The translations under genes were made by a program, and so were the position numbers. Positions 9,087 through 17,279 of a DNA stretch of 64,000 bases are shown here, piece by piece. Origin of the DNA: Chloroflexota bacterium (lineage in GTDB: Bacteria; Chloroflexota; UBA6077; JACCZL01); NCBI GenBank assembly GCA_020850535.1, contig JADZEM010000118.1:62001-126000 (forward strand), read 5' to 3'. Under the pieces are notes generated by a model. The model ran no database searches. It was given only the letters and a program-made list of their open reading frames with translations, and had not been told where the DNA came from. The stretch's first letter is position 1. The number at the start of each line of letters is the position of its first letter.

Positions 9087-10570
9087 GCCGGGCCTCGCTC
9101 AACCGTCTTGAAGGATGGAGGGAACAGGACATCGGTCGGCCGGCGCAGGTAGTCCCGCTCCGAGTAGGCGGCCTTATAGGTCTCGAAGTACCGTTGGGCA
9201 CGCGCCCGCATCGCCTCGACATCCTGGCCGGGGATCTGGCCGTCTTCGACGACCGTCACGCCGTCCACGATGACCGTCTTGACCTGTGCGCCGTTCGCGT
9301 TCATCACCATCGTGCGGATCGGATCGTCAATCGGGCCGGTCCGCAGCTGGCTCAAGTCTACGATGGTGATGTCGGCTTTGGAACCCGGGGCCAGCCGCCC
9401 GAGGTCGTCTCGCCCGAGCAGCTTCGCGCCGCCGAGCGTCGCCGCCCGGAACATGTCTGCCGCCGAGCCGGCCGACTGGTCGCGGACCCGCTGCTTCGCC
9501 ATGTTCGAGGCGTAGTCCATCGCTCGGATGATGTCCGGCGGGAACATGTCGGTGCCCAGCGCGACGTTGACGCCGGCCTCGCGGTAGCCGTCGAACGTGT
9601 CCAGCGAGCGCGCGTGGCGAGCGGCTGGGATCGGGCAGTGGATGACGGTCGTGCCGGTGTCCCGGAGCAGCGCCAGCTCGTCCGCGCCGTCGTCGGGTAC
9701 GCCGTTCCGGCCGCCGATGAAGAAGACGTGCGGGATGCCGACGTTCGGCCCGAGAAACCCGATCTCGCCCAGCAGCTCGATGGACCGCTTGCCGTGCCAC
9801 TGCTGGATCAGGGCAAGCTCCGGCAGCCCCTGGGCCGCGTGCAGCTTGATCGGGACGCCCAGCTCATCGGCGTACTGCTTCGTCTTGCGAAGGATGTCGA
9901 GCGTCACCGTCTCGATGCGGCAGGGCAGGAACGCGCCGCGAATCCGACCGTTGTACGCCCCGTCGAAGCGCCGCACGATGCTGGCGGCCTGCTCCAGCCC
10001 CTGCTCGCCGCAGGCCTCGTCCCAGGCCACATCGCGCGAGCCATCCGCGCGGATGATATTGATGCCGCCGCGGTAGGCCTGCCCGACGTAGAGGCGCAGG
10101 CCGAGATCGCCGGCGATCTCGGCCATGTCGGCGATCTGGTCTTCGGTCTCGCACCACTCGCGGTACGTCTCGGCGGCGATGGGCAAGGCCGTGGTGATCC
10201 CGTTCAGCAGCAGTTGCGTGAGCGCGTACCGGCGATTGAACCGCTCGTCGTCGGCGCCGAACAGCTCATGGCGGCGATGGTTGAAGTAGTCCTCGGACCA
10301 GACGTGGCCGGTCATCAGGTCGGCGGTGGGCCAGGTGTCAAGGATGCCGTGGTCGATGTCGGCCAGGGCGTTCATGTCCAGGAAGCCGGGGCTGACGAGG
10401 GCGTCGCCAGCCGCGATCTCCCGATCTACGTCGCCCGGATAGCCGTGCCCGACGAACACGACCCGGTCATCGTCGTAGACGACCTCGCCGTCACAGTAGA
10501 CGACGTGGTCACCGCCGTTGTGGGCTGCGTCGTAGCCAGCGACGAAGCGGCCGGTGATGCGGGTCTTCAT
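9083..10570 (-). CDS. Amidohydrolase family protein with altered N-terminal metal motif
   Basis: A second amidohydrolase, 495 aa, starting at ATG 10570; its reading frame is open further upstream, but the start overlaps the TGA of the preceding gene (ATGA). After the first strand, SPGFLDMNALADIDHG replaces the usual PGFIDxHxH, so both N-terminal metal His ligands are missing. The later motifs are kept: KLHAAQG (His), VIHCPIPAARH and ALGTDMFPPD (Asp), plus the C-terminal KADITIVDL. It may bind a single metal or belong to a subfamily with Asn/Asp ligands. It forms a translationally coupled pair with the 7605-9086 gene, so the two may act in sequence or as a complex. Confidence 0.88.
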   Translation of the reverse strand: MKTRITGRFVAGYDAAHNGGDHVVYCDGEVVYDDDRVVFVGHGYPGDVDREIAAGDALVSPGFLDMNALADIDHGILDTWPTADLMTGHVWSEDYFNHRRHELFGADDERFNRRYALTQLLLNGITTALPIAAETYREWCETEDQIADMAEIAGDLGLRLYVGQAYRGGINIIRADGSRDVAWDEACGEQGLEQAASIVRRFDGAYNGRIRGAFLPCRIETVTLDILRKTKQYADELGVPIKLHAAQGLPELALIQQWHGKRSIELLGEIGFLGPNVGIPHVFFIGGRNGVPDDGADELALLRDTGTTVIHCPIPAARHARSLDTFDGYREAGVNVALGTDMFPPDIIRAMDYASNMAKQRVRDQSAGSAADMFRAATLGGAKLLGRDDLGRLAPGSKADITIVDLSQLRTGPIDDPIRTMVMNANGAQVKTVIVDGVTVVEDGQIPGQDVEAMRARAQRYFETYKAAYSERDYLRRPTDVLFPPSFKTVERGPA

Positions 10571-11574
10571 CCGCTCACTCCCGCCCCGACCGGCAGCTCG
10601 CTGCCCAGGAGCGTCGGCAGGTAGGCCAGGGTGGCCGGCAGCCGCTCCAGCACGTTCACCTGGAACGCCTCGCGGGGCGGCCGGGCGGGGTCCTTCAGCT
10701 TCTCCTCGGAGACGACGGTCAGCCGCACGACCTCGGCAAGCTCGGGCAGCCGCAGGTCGGTCTGCGCGGCGATCCACGCCCGGTCGAAGATCGGCATCCC
10801 GAACTGACCGCGATGCAGCTCGATGGTCAGGCTCGGCTCGGCGCCGGCCTCGGCCAACACGGCCAGCATGCCGGGCCAGTCCAGGATGCCATCGCCCACG
10901 GCCCGCAGCTTGCGGTCGATGCCGCTCGCCGTAAAGAAGAGGTCGGCGTCGCTCAGGAAGGCGCGGGTGCAGTACGGCCCGACGCGCCGGGCCGACTCCA
11001 CGGGCGCTTCGAGTCGGACCAGCACGTTGACCGGGTCGAACCCGATGCCCATCACGTCTGGCCCGACCTGCTCGACGATCCGCACGCACTCGTCGGAGGT
11101 GATCTCCTCGTGCGTCTTCACGTCGAGGCGCAGGTCGTGGTCGAGCAGGAACGGCCGCAGCGACTTCAGGAACGATGTCGTGGCCGCGACCTGATTGGCC
11201 CAGGGAACTGACCGGCTGAACCGGTCCACCAGTGCGCCGACGGTGAAGAACGTCGCCGAGCAGCCAAGGATCTGGGCGGCCAGGAGGACGCGCTCCAGGC
11301 CGGTCCGGAAGTCGCCGTCGCCGGCCGCCACGATATCCTCGCGCTTGCCGAAGTGGTACGGGTTGATCTGGCCGCCGGCGACATCCAGGAACAGGCCGAG
11401 CGACTCAGCGTACGCGCGGACGTCACGCAGCTCGGAGGGGTCCAGGGTCTTGCTCACGTCGAAGACGGACGCGACCATGCAGCCGCCGAGCCCGTGCCCC
11501 TTGACGACATCAAGGGTGGTGCTGATTGGCTGGGGCGTCGCGTCGAGGGTCCGCGAGTAGATCGAAACGTTCAC
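10567..11574 (-). CDS. Sugar phosphate isomerase/epimerase-like TIM barrel protein
   Basis: Xylose isomerase-like TIM-barrel (AP endonuclease family 2 fold), 335 aa. I place the start at GTG 11574 because it overlaps the TGA of the upstream paralogue by 4 bp (GTGA); the frame stays open further upstream inside that gene. Barrel features include VKTHEEITSDE (metal-binding Glu region), GIGFDPVNVLVR and TIELHRGQFG near the C-terminus. It is similar in layout to the neighbour at 11571-12644 (shared THEEIxS, VMGIxFD and SLTIE segments), so the pair arose by duplication. The likely role is isomerisation or epimerisation of a keto-sugar or acid-sugar brought in by the operon's ABC importer. Confidence 0.85.
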   Translation of the reverse strand: MNVSIYSRTLDATPQPISTTLDVVKGHGLGGCMVASVFDVSKTLDPSELRDVRAYAESLGLFLDVAGGQINPYHFGKREDIVAAGDGDFRTGLERVLLAAQILGCSATFFTVGALVDRFSRSVPWANQVAATTSFLKSLRPFLLDHDLRLDVKTHEEITSDECVRIVEQVGPDVMGIGFDPVNVLVRLEAPVESARRVGPYCTRAFLSDADLFFTASGIDRKLRAVGDGILDWPGMLAVLAEAGAEPSLTIELHRGQFGMPIFDRAWIAAQTDLRLPELAEVVRLTVVSEEKLKDPARPPREAFQVNVLERLPATLAYLPTLLGSELPVGAGVSG

Positions 11575-12644
11575 CGTGCTGCCCCTGCCGCCGCGAGCGT
11601 CTGGCCCAGGCCGTACTTCTCGCAGACCGCGCGCAGGTAGGCCGCGCTCTCCTGGATGTACCAGACCTCGCGAGCGTAGTCGAACGGGTGCGAGTCGTAC
11701 TCGTCGATGCTGACCCACTCGCCGGCCGCGATCTTCGAGGTGCACAGCTGGGCCAGCCGGATGAACTCGGCGTACTCCGAGACGCTCAGGTCGGGGTGGG
11801 AGGCGTTCCAGACCGGATCGAAGACCTGGGTCAGCGTGTGGCCGGCCGTGTTCGGGTTCTCGATGGTCAGGTGCAGCGACGGGTTGTGCTGGTACAGCAG
11901 CGGCAGGATGAACTCGAAGTCGACCATCCCCTGGCCGCACGGGCGCACCTGTCGGAGGGTGCCCTCCGGCGTCAGGACGTGGACGATGTCCTTCAGATGC
12001 GTCTGGCGGACGTAGGGCGCCACCCGCTTTGCCGCCTCGACCGGCGCTTCGCCGCGCTGGGTGACGTTCGGGATGTCGAAGGTGATGCCCATCACGTCAG
12101 GCCCGGTGGCCTCGACCAGGCGCACCACCTCAAACGAGCTGATCTCCTCGTGCGTCTCCATGTTCATGTGCATGCCGAGATCGCGCACCATCGGGGCGAG
12201 CTTCTTCAGGAACCGCCCGGTGGCTTCGAGCTGCTCGGCCCAGGTGACATCGGTGCGGAAGCGGTCATAGGCCCAGTAGCCTTTGTAGACGCCCTTGTAG
12301 TTGGCGGTCCCGATCCAGACCTCGGTGATGTCGGCGGCACGACAGGCCTCCAGCATTCGGCGGAATCCCAGGAGGATGTCGCCGTCGCCGGCTGCGCGCA
12401 GCTCGGGCGCTTCCGGCGAGGCGTACGGGTTCACCTTCCCCAGCCCGCTCTCGCAGTACATCCCGAGCGAATCGGCGTGGGCCTTGATCTCGCGCATCTC
12501 GCCGTGATCGAGCGTCGGGCTCATCTCCAGCACCGTGCGGAAGAACAGCCCCTCCAGCCCCAGCTCACGGGCGTGCGTGAAGCTCTTGAGCGGACCGTAC
12601 TCGACAGCCTTCGGGATCTTGCGACCGTCAACACCAACGCGCAT
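11571..12644 (-). CDS. Sugar phosphate isomerase/epimerase-like TIM barrel protein
   Basis: Xylose isomerase-like TIM-barrel protein, 357 aa, cytoplasmic. ATG 12644 follows a strong GGGAGGGGAG ribosome-binding site on the minus strand. Recognisable barrel strands include METHEEISSFEVV (Glu), MGITFDIPNV, YVRQTHLKDI (HxKD, typical of the family's metal/substrate site) and LTIENPNTAGH. Two of these proteins in tandem, next to a sugar-type importer and two amidohydrolases, point to a multi-step catabolic route. The exact reaction is not predictable, because this fold covers isomerases, 3-epimerases, dehydratases and endonucleases. Confidence 0.87.
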   Translation of the reverse strand: MRVGVDGRKIPKAVEYGPLKSFTHARELGLEGLFFRTVLEMSPTLDHGEMREIKAHADSLGMYCESGLGKVNPYASPEAPELRAAGDGDILLGFRRMLEACRAADITEVWIGTANYKGVYKGYWAYDRFRTDVTWAEQLEATGRFLKKLAPMVRDLGMHMNMETHEEISSFEVVRLVEATGPDVMGITFDIPNVTQRGEAPVEAAKRVAPYVRQTHLKDIVHVLTPEGTLRQVRPCGQGMVDFEFILPLLYQHNPSLHLTIENPNTAGHTLTQVFDPVWNASHPDLSVSEYAEFIRLAQLCTSKIAAGEWVSIDEYDSHPFDYAREVWYIQESAAYLRAVCEKYGLGQTLAAAGAAR

Positions 12645-12751
12645 GGTCTCCCCTCCCTGTGGGCGTCCGCTCGGCCGGTGCGGCACGGCGAGCGGACCGG
12701 ATTCGGCAATCGGCTGTGTGCCTGGTGCGGGTGCGACATACTGCTTGCAGG

Positions 12752-13666
12752 CTACTTCATTCCCGATACCAGCATCCCGCGCACGTAGTAGCGCTGGAGC
12801 AGGAAGAACAGGATCAGCAGCGGGATCGTGGCGGCAGTGGCAGCCGCGAACAGCTCGCCAAACAGCGGGAAGTTGGCGATGGTGCGGAACTTGGCGATGG
12901 TGACCTGGACCACCTGCTTGTTCGGATCCTGCATGATGACCAGCGGCCAGAGGTAGCTGTTCCACGACCACATGAACTGGATCAGCGCCAGGGTCACCAG
13001 GGCCGGGCGGGTGTTCGGCAGGATGATGTGCCAGAACACCTGGACCAGCGACGCGCCTTCGATGGTGGCGGCCTCGTCAAGCTCGCGCGGGATCTCCAGA
13101 AACGACTGCCGCATCAGGAAGATGCCGAACGGGCTGAAGCTGAACGGCAGGAACAGCGCCCAGTACGACGACACCAGTCCCAGGCTCCGCATCACGATGT
13201 ACAGCGGCACCACCACCACGTCGAACGGCACGAACGCCGTCAGCATGGTGAAGGCGAACAGCACATCGCGGCCGGGGAAGCGCATCCGCGAGAACACGAA
13301 CGCCGCCAGCGTCGAGGTCAGCAGCGCGCCGGTGACCTGTCCGCCGGCCGCGATCAGCGTGTTCAGCAGGTCGCGGTGAAAGCTCCAGGTGGTGAAGATC
13401 GAGACGTAGTTCTCCAGCGTTGGCGCTGGCGGGATGAACGTCCAGACGCTCAACGGCGTGGTGTAGCGAAAGACGTCGACGGTGGGCTTGAACGAGGTCA
13501 GGAACATCCAGATGAACGGCGTCAGGAAGATGAAAGCAACGGCGACCATCGCGACGTAGGACGGCACGTCTGCCAGCGACCGGTCCAACCAGGTTGGCCG
13601 CTGACCGGGCAGCGGGGCAGCCCCGGCCGTCGCCGGCGGCGGGGCGAGCGAGCTGTTTTGCATCAT
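12752..13666 (-). CDS. Carbohydrate ABC transporter permease, MalG/UgpE type
   Basis: Inner-membrane permease of 304 aa from the CUT1 sugar importer family. The N-terminal cytoplasmic tail is Pro/Ala-rich, followed by six helices. The coupling motif is visible as EAATIEGASLVQVFWHIILPNTRPAL (EAA...G...I.LP). It ends with the typical RYYVRGMLVSGMK, equivalent to QRYFVRGLTAGAVKG in relatives. It lies 12 bp after the MalF-type permease with which it should form the channel. No MalK-type ATPase is present in the operon, so energy is presumably supplied by a shared ATPase encoded elsewhere, as known for MsmK-dependent systems. Confidence 0.93.
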   Translation of the reverse strand: MMQNSSLAPPPATAGAAPLPGQRPTWLDRSLADVPSYVAMVAVAFIFLTPFIWMFLTSFKPTVDVFRYTTPLSVWTFIPPAPTLENYVSIFTTWSFHRDLLNTLIAAGGQVTGALLTSTLAAFVFSRMRFPGRDVLFAFTMLTAFVPFDVVVVPLYIVMRSLGLVSSYWALFLPFSFSPFGIFLMRQSFLEIPRELDEAATIEGASLVQVFWHIILPNTRPALVTLALIQFMWSWNSYLWPLVIMQDPNKQVVQVTIAKFRTIANFPLFGELFAAATAATIPLLILFFLLQRYYVRGMLVSGMK

Positions 13667-13678
13667 CGTCCCCTCGCC

Positions 13679-14590
13679 CTAGTACTCATGGTCGGTTCGC
13701 AGCAGCCGCGCCTGCACCAGCGTGATCGCCACCAGCAGCAGGATGACCAGCATCGCCACAGCTGACGCGTCGCCCATGCGCTGGAACTTGAACGCCTGCT
13801 CGTACATGAAGTAGACGGCGTTGATGGTGGCGTCCTCCGGGCCTCCGTCAGTCATGAGTGCGATGGGGATGAAGATCCGGCTGCCGGAGATGGTCGCCAT
13901 GAAGGTGGCGAGCAGGAGCATCCGGCGCAGCAACGGCAGCGTGATGTGGACGAGCCGCGCCCATGCGCCCGCTCCGTCGATCTCGGCTGCCTCCTGGTAC
14001 TCATGTGGGATCGTCTGGAGGCCGGCCAGCAGGATCAGCGTGGTGAAGCCGATGTCCTTCCAGACGATCATCACCAGGACCGAGGGCAACGCCTGCGCCA
14101 CGCTGGTCAGGAACGGCTGGCCGGGAATCCCGACCGCTCCGAGGAAGGCGTTGAACAGGCCGTTGTCCGGGGTGTAGAGGATGTTCCAGATCAGCGCAAC
14201 CACGGCCTCGGAGGCGACCAGCGCGGCAAAGACGGCCCCCCGCACGATCCGCGTCCCCGGCAATGACCGGTTCAGGAGCAGCGCGATGCCGAGCCCGAGC
14301 GGGATTTGCAGGGCCAGCTTCCCGCCGATGTAGATCAGCGAGTTGACCGTGGCGCGGATGAACCGCTCGTTCTCGAGCAAGTTGGCGTAGTTGCTCAGCC
14401 CCACGAACGTGGCGGCACTCGGGTTCAACGGGCTGAACCGCAGCAGGCTGTTCTGAACGGCGGCTGCGAGCGGCAGCCAGTGAAAGACGATCAGTCCGAC
14501 GAACGTGGGGAACAGAAACAGGGTTGCCACGAGCAGGACATCGGCCCTGACTCGTGGTGACCTGCGAACGCGCGGCAGTGTCGCCTGCAT
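13679..14590 (-). CDS. Carbohydrate ABC transporter permease, MalF/UgpA type
   Basis: First channel subunit of the CUT1-type importer, 303 aa, with six transmembrane helices. Typical segments: PTFVGLIVFHWLPLAAAVQNSLLRF near the N-terminus and the coupling loop YQEAAEIDGAGAWARLVHITLPLLRR (EAAEIDGA). It lies 30 bp downstream of the binding-protein gene and 12 bp upstream of the second permease, so it should be co-transcribed with both. Confidence 0.93.
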   Translation of the reverse strand: MQATLPRVRRSPRVRADVLLVATLFLFPTFVGLIVFHWLPLAAAVQNSLLRFSPLNPSAATFVGLSNYANLLENERFIRATVNSLIYIGGKLALQIPLGLGIALLLNRSLPGTRIVRGAVFAALVASEAVVALIWNILYTPDNGLFNAFLGAVGIPGQPFLTSVAQALPSVLVMIVWKDIGFTTLILLAGLQTIPHEYQEAAEIDGAGAWARLVHITLPLLRRMLLLATFMATISGSRIFIPIALMTDGGPEDATINAVYFMYEQAFKFQRMGDASAVAMLVILLLVAITLVQARLLRTDHEY

Positions 14591-14620
14591 ACTCCGACCT
14601 CTCGTCTCGGCGATGCGAGG

Positions 14621-16156
14621 CTACTTCTTGTACTGCACGAGGAGATCGTCGATCTCCTTGGCCGCCTTGTTGAGGCGAGCCTCGACGGCAGCACCCAGCG
14701 CGATGTCCTTGATGGCCGTGTTCATCACGCTGAAGTACTCCAGGTAGCCCGGAGTCACCGGCGGCGCGTATCCCACCTTCGTCAGCGCGACAGCCAGGCT
14801 CCGCGGGAACTCCTTGTACCCGGCCATCTTGTCAAACAGCGACGTTCTGGCCGGCATCGACCCCCAGTTGGTGTGGAACGCCATCCGGTTCTTGTCGTTG
14901 TGAATGAAGCCGAGGTAGGCCGCCGTCTCGGCCGGGTACTTCGTCCTGGCGTAGATGATCGGCGAGTCGCCGCTGATGTGGTTGAAGACGACGTTTCCGC
15001 GTGGCACCGGCGTGGCGCCCCACTTGAACTTCGGGGCAGAGTCCGGATTGGCGAATCGGTTGGCGAGGTTGATCGAGGAGAACCGTGTCGCGGCCTTCCC
15101 GTCCTCGAACTGGTTCGGCGTGGCGACGGAGGGCGAGAACTTCTCCTTGAAGATGCGCTGATAGAGCAGCATCCCCTTGACGGCCTCTGGCGTGTTCACG
15201 TAGCCAGTCGCGGTGAGGCCGTCGGAGCTGACGCCCGCGAACGTCTTGTACGCCGAACTGTCCTTCGGGGCGTTCGGGTCGCCCAGCGAGCGGGTGTAGA
15301 TCCCCTCGTACCAGTAGCTCGAGCCGGGACCGCCGTTGCCGTACGCCGACGAGGCCAGCGTGTAGGTCGGTCCGTCTCCACCGGGGTTGATCGACGCGTT
15401 CAGCTTCGTCCAGGCGTCCGCGATCTGGTCCCAGGTCCAGCCCCTGGTCAGGTCGTCAGTCTCAGGCGGGGTCGCGACGCCGGCCTTCTCGAAGAGATCC
15501 TTGTTGAAGTAGAGCATGACCTGGCCCTGTTCCCAGGGCATGCCGTACAGCTTGCCATTCACGCTCTGCTGATCGCGCATGGCCGGCGGGATGTCGTTGA
15601 TGTACTCGTCGGTGAGGAACTCGCTCAGGTTGAGGACGATCCCGTTGAAGACGTAGGCCTGGATGAAGTCGCCCTTCCCCATCATGGCGTCCGGTGCATC
15701 GCCGGCCGCGACGTATGTCTGGAGCTTCTGGTTGAGGTCGCCGTACGGCACAGGCTCCTCTTCGATGGCGATGTTGGGGTAGGCGGCCGCCCACTCGGCG
15801 TTCCAGGCCTTGATGGCGGCCTCGGTGACCGGGTTGAACGACTGGCGCATGAAGCGGAGCTTGATGTTCTGGCCCGTGGGCGCCGGCCCCTTGTAGCCGC
15901 CAAGATCGAGCTTGTACTGGGGCTTGCCGGCGGCGTTGGGCGCGGCGGCCGGCGCAGCGGACGCCGGTTTGGCATCGGCGGCGGCTGGCTTGGCGTCGGT
16001 GGCTGGCTTGGCGTCGGCGGCCGGCTTGGCGTCGGCGGCTGGCTTGGCGTCGGCGGGTTTGGCCGGCGCTGGCGACGCGGCCGGCGTGCAGGCTGCCGCA
16101 CCGAGGGCGCCGGCCAGCAACAGGGCCTGAGACACGAACTGGCGTCGGGTCAACAT
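14621..16156 (-). CDS. Extracellular sugar-type substrate-binding lipoprotein (SBP family 1)
   Basis: Ligand-binding lipoprotein of the CUT1 importer, 511 aa. It starts at ATG 16156 behind AAAGGAG. The signal has TRRQF, a hydrophobic stretch and lipobox GAAAC (Cys23). Residues 30-75 are a low-complexity linker built from ADAKPA repeats, comparable in style to, but different in sequence from, the linker of the peptide-binding protein at 423. The mature domain resembles MalE/UgpB-type proteins (NAEWAAAYPNIAIEEE, YFNKDLFEKAG). Its company (racemase, isomerases, amidohydrolases) suggests a sugar derivative or amide-containing compound rather than a plain sugar. Confidence 0.92.
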   Translation of the reverse strand: MLTRRQFVSQALLLAGALGAAACTPAASPAPAKPADAKPAADAKPAADAKPATDAKPAAADAKPASAAPAAAPNAAGKPQYKLDLGGYKGPAPTGQNIKLRFMRQSFNPVTEAAIKAWNAEWAAAYPNIAIEEEPVPYGDLNQKLQTYVAAGDAPDAMMGKGDFIQAYVFNGIVLNLSEFLTDEYINDIPPAMRDQQSVNGKLYGMPWEQGQVMLYFNKDLFEKAGVATPPETDDLTRGWTWDQIADAWTKLNASINPGGDGPTYTLASSAYGNGGPGSSYWYEGIYTRSLGDPNAPKDSSAYKTFAGVSSDGLTATGYVNTPEAVKGMLLYQRIFKEKFSPSVATPNQFEDGKAATRFSSINLANRFANPDSAPKFKWGATPVPRGNVVFNHISGDSPIIYARTKYPAETAAYLGFIHNDKNRMAFHTNWGSMPARTSLFDKMAGYKEFPRSLAVALTKVGYAPPVTPGYLEYFSVMNTAIKDIALGAAVEARLNKAAKEIDDLLVQYKK

Positions 16157-16169
16157 CTGGTCGCTCCTT

Positions 16170-16205
16170 TCGGATGTCGGGTCGGATGTCGCGTCGGATG
16201 TCAGG
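16170..16205. repeat. Three tandem 12-bp repeats between racemase and binding-protein genes
   Basis: TCGGATGTCGGG, TCGGATGTCGCG and TCGGATGTCAGG follow each other without gaps in the 55-bp space between two operon genes, just upstream of the binding-protein ribosome-binding site. They could space the cistrons, bind a protein, or be a slippage product. Confidence 0.8.
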
Positions 16206-16211
16206 CGTGCG

Positions 16212-17009
16212 TCACAGGTCGGTGGTGCGGTTCGTCGCCGGGCCGGACGCGAGCGCCGCGGCGGCGTAGATCGAGGCGATTCCGGGCGGCAGCCCGACGG
16301 CAGGCTGCCGCTGCACCGGTCCGTACAGACCGCGCTTGCTGGTCGTCAGGCCGCTCTCGACGAGGCTCCGCGTGAGCTTGATGGCCGCCGCGACCCCATC
16401 CACCACCGGGACGCCTGTCGCGGCGCTGACGTCGGATTCCAGGCCGGCCATGCCGGCGCAGCCGAGGCAGATCACCGATGCGCCATCGCGCTGGACGGCC
16501 TCGACGGCCACCTCGCACAGACGCTGGCGAACCCGCGCCGGCGGCAGCATCCCCAGCTCCAGGACCGAGAGCCCGCTGCTCCTGACGGACGCACAGCGCC
16601 GGTCGTACCCGAGCGCGCGGACGCCTTCGCTGAGCAGCGGCTCCCAGCGCGGCGAGGTCGTCACGATGCTGAAGCGGTCGCCCAGCATCAACCCGTAGAG
16701 GATCGACGCTTCCATGATCCCGAGGACCGGCTGGACCAGCAGCTCGCGCAGGGCGGCGGTCAGCGGATGATGGCTGTAGCAGGCCACGACGACGGCGTCG
16801 TAGCGGTCGACCAGGGGCAGGACGGCATCCAGGGCCCAGTGGGCGCTGACCACCTGATCGGCCTGGCCCTCGATGGAGGCCGGGCCGCGCTCCGGCTGGA
16901 GGGCGTCCACGACGACGGCCGGGGTCGCCGCGACGGCCAGCCGCCCGACCTCAAGGATGGCAGCGGTCATGTCGCGGCTGGTGTTCGGGTTGACGAGCAG
17001 GAGGCGCAT
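16212..17009 (-). CDS. Asp/Glu/hydantoin racemase family protein
   Basis: Cofactor-independent racemase of 265 aa, first gene of the eight-gene minus-strand operon. The two catalytic cysteines expected for the family are Cys77 in VVVACYSHH and Cys184 in VICLGCAGMAG; VNPNTSRDMT at the N-terminus is characteristic of the hydantoin racemase/arylmalonate decarboxylase-like branch (usually LVNPNTS). The chemistry would be two-base racemisation of an amino acid, 5-substituted hydantoin or related carbon acid. The ATG is preceded by GGGAG. Upstream lies the divergent control region shared with the M24 protein. A hydantoin-type substrate would fit the two amidohydrolases at the other end of the operon, but that is inference. 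Confidence 0.9.
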   Translation of the reverse strand: MRLLLVNPNTSRDMTAAILEVGRLAVAATPAVVVDALQPERGPASIEGQADQVVSAHWALDAVLPLVDRYDAVVVACYSHHPLTAALRELLVQPVLGIMEASILYGLMLGDRFSIVTTSPRWEPLLSEGVRALGYDRRCASVRSSGLSVLELGMLPPARVRQRLCEVAVEAVQRDGASVICLGCAGMAGLESDVSAATGVPVVDGVAAAIKLTRSLVESGLTTSKRGLYGPVQRQPAVGLPPGIASIYAAAALASGPATNRTTDL

Positions 17010-17279
17010 CCCCAGACTCCCGGCGAAACCGCCCTCAACGGGTCTGGACCGAGCATACTACATGTAGCACATTACATCATGTGTGCGATACGCACAATCC
17101 GCAGGTCGGATCTTGCAGCGTTCTGCATACCCCTTCCGAGTCGCCCTTTCGAGAGCGATGCCCCTCCTCAGGCGACGGCGCTCGTCGGGCTCGCGCTGGT
17201 CCGGAATGGGGGCTGGATGCAACATGTAGAATCCACTGTCCGGCCGGCCGGCCCCGTCCCCACCCAGTCAGGAGGCTTC
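17010..17279. promoter_or_regulatory. Divergent control region with several palindromes
   Basis: This 270-bp gap separates the minus-strand catabolic operon from the plus-strand M24/GntR pair. It contains CTACATGTAG, a perfect 10-bp palindrome (17058-17067); ACATCATGT (ACAT, C, ATGT); and TGTGCG-ATA-CGCACA (17082-17096). A second ACATGTAG half-copy lies near 17222-17229. On the minus strand, TATGCT (complement of 17052-17057) abuts the first palindrome as a possible -10 element. These are plausible operators for the GntR-family regulator encoded at 18645. Confidence 0.55.

Noticed and set aside
8960-10624. A 554-codon plus-strand open frame opposite the two amidohydrolases
   Set aside because: It is antisense to genes with conserved motifs and has biased, motif-free composition; typical third-position GC effect.
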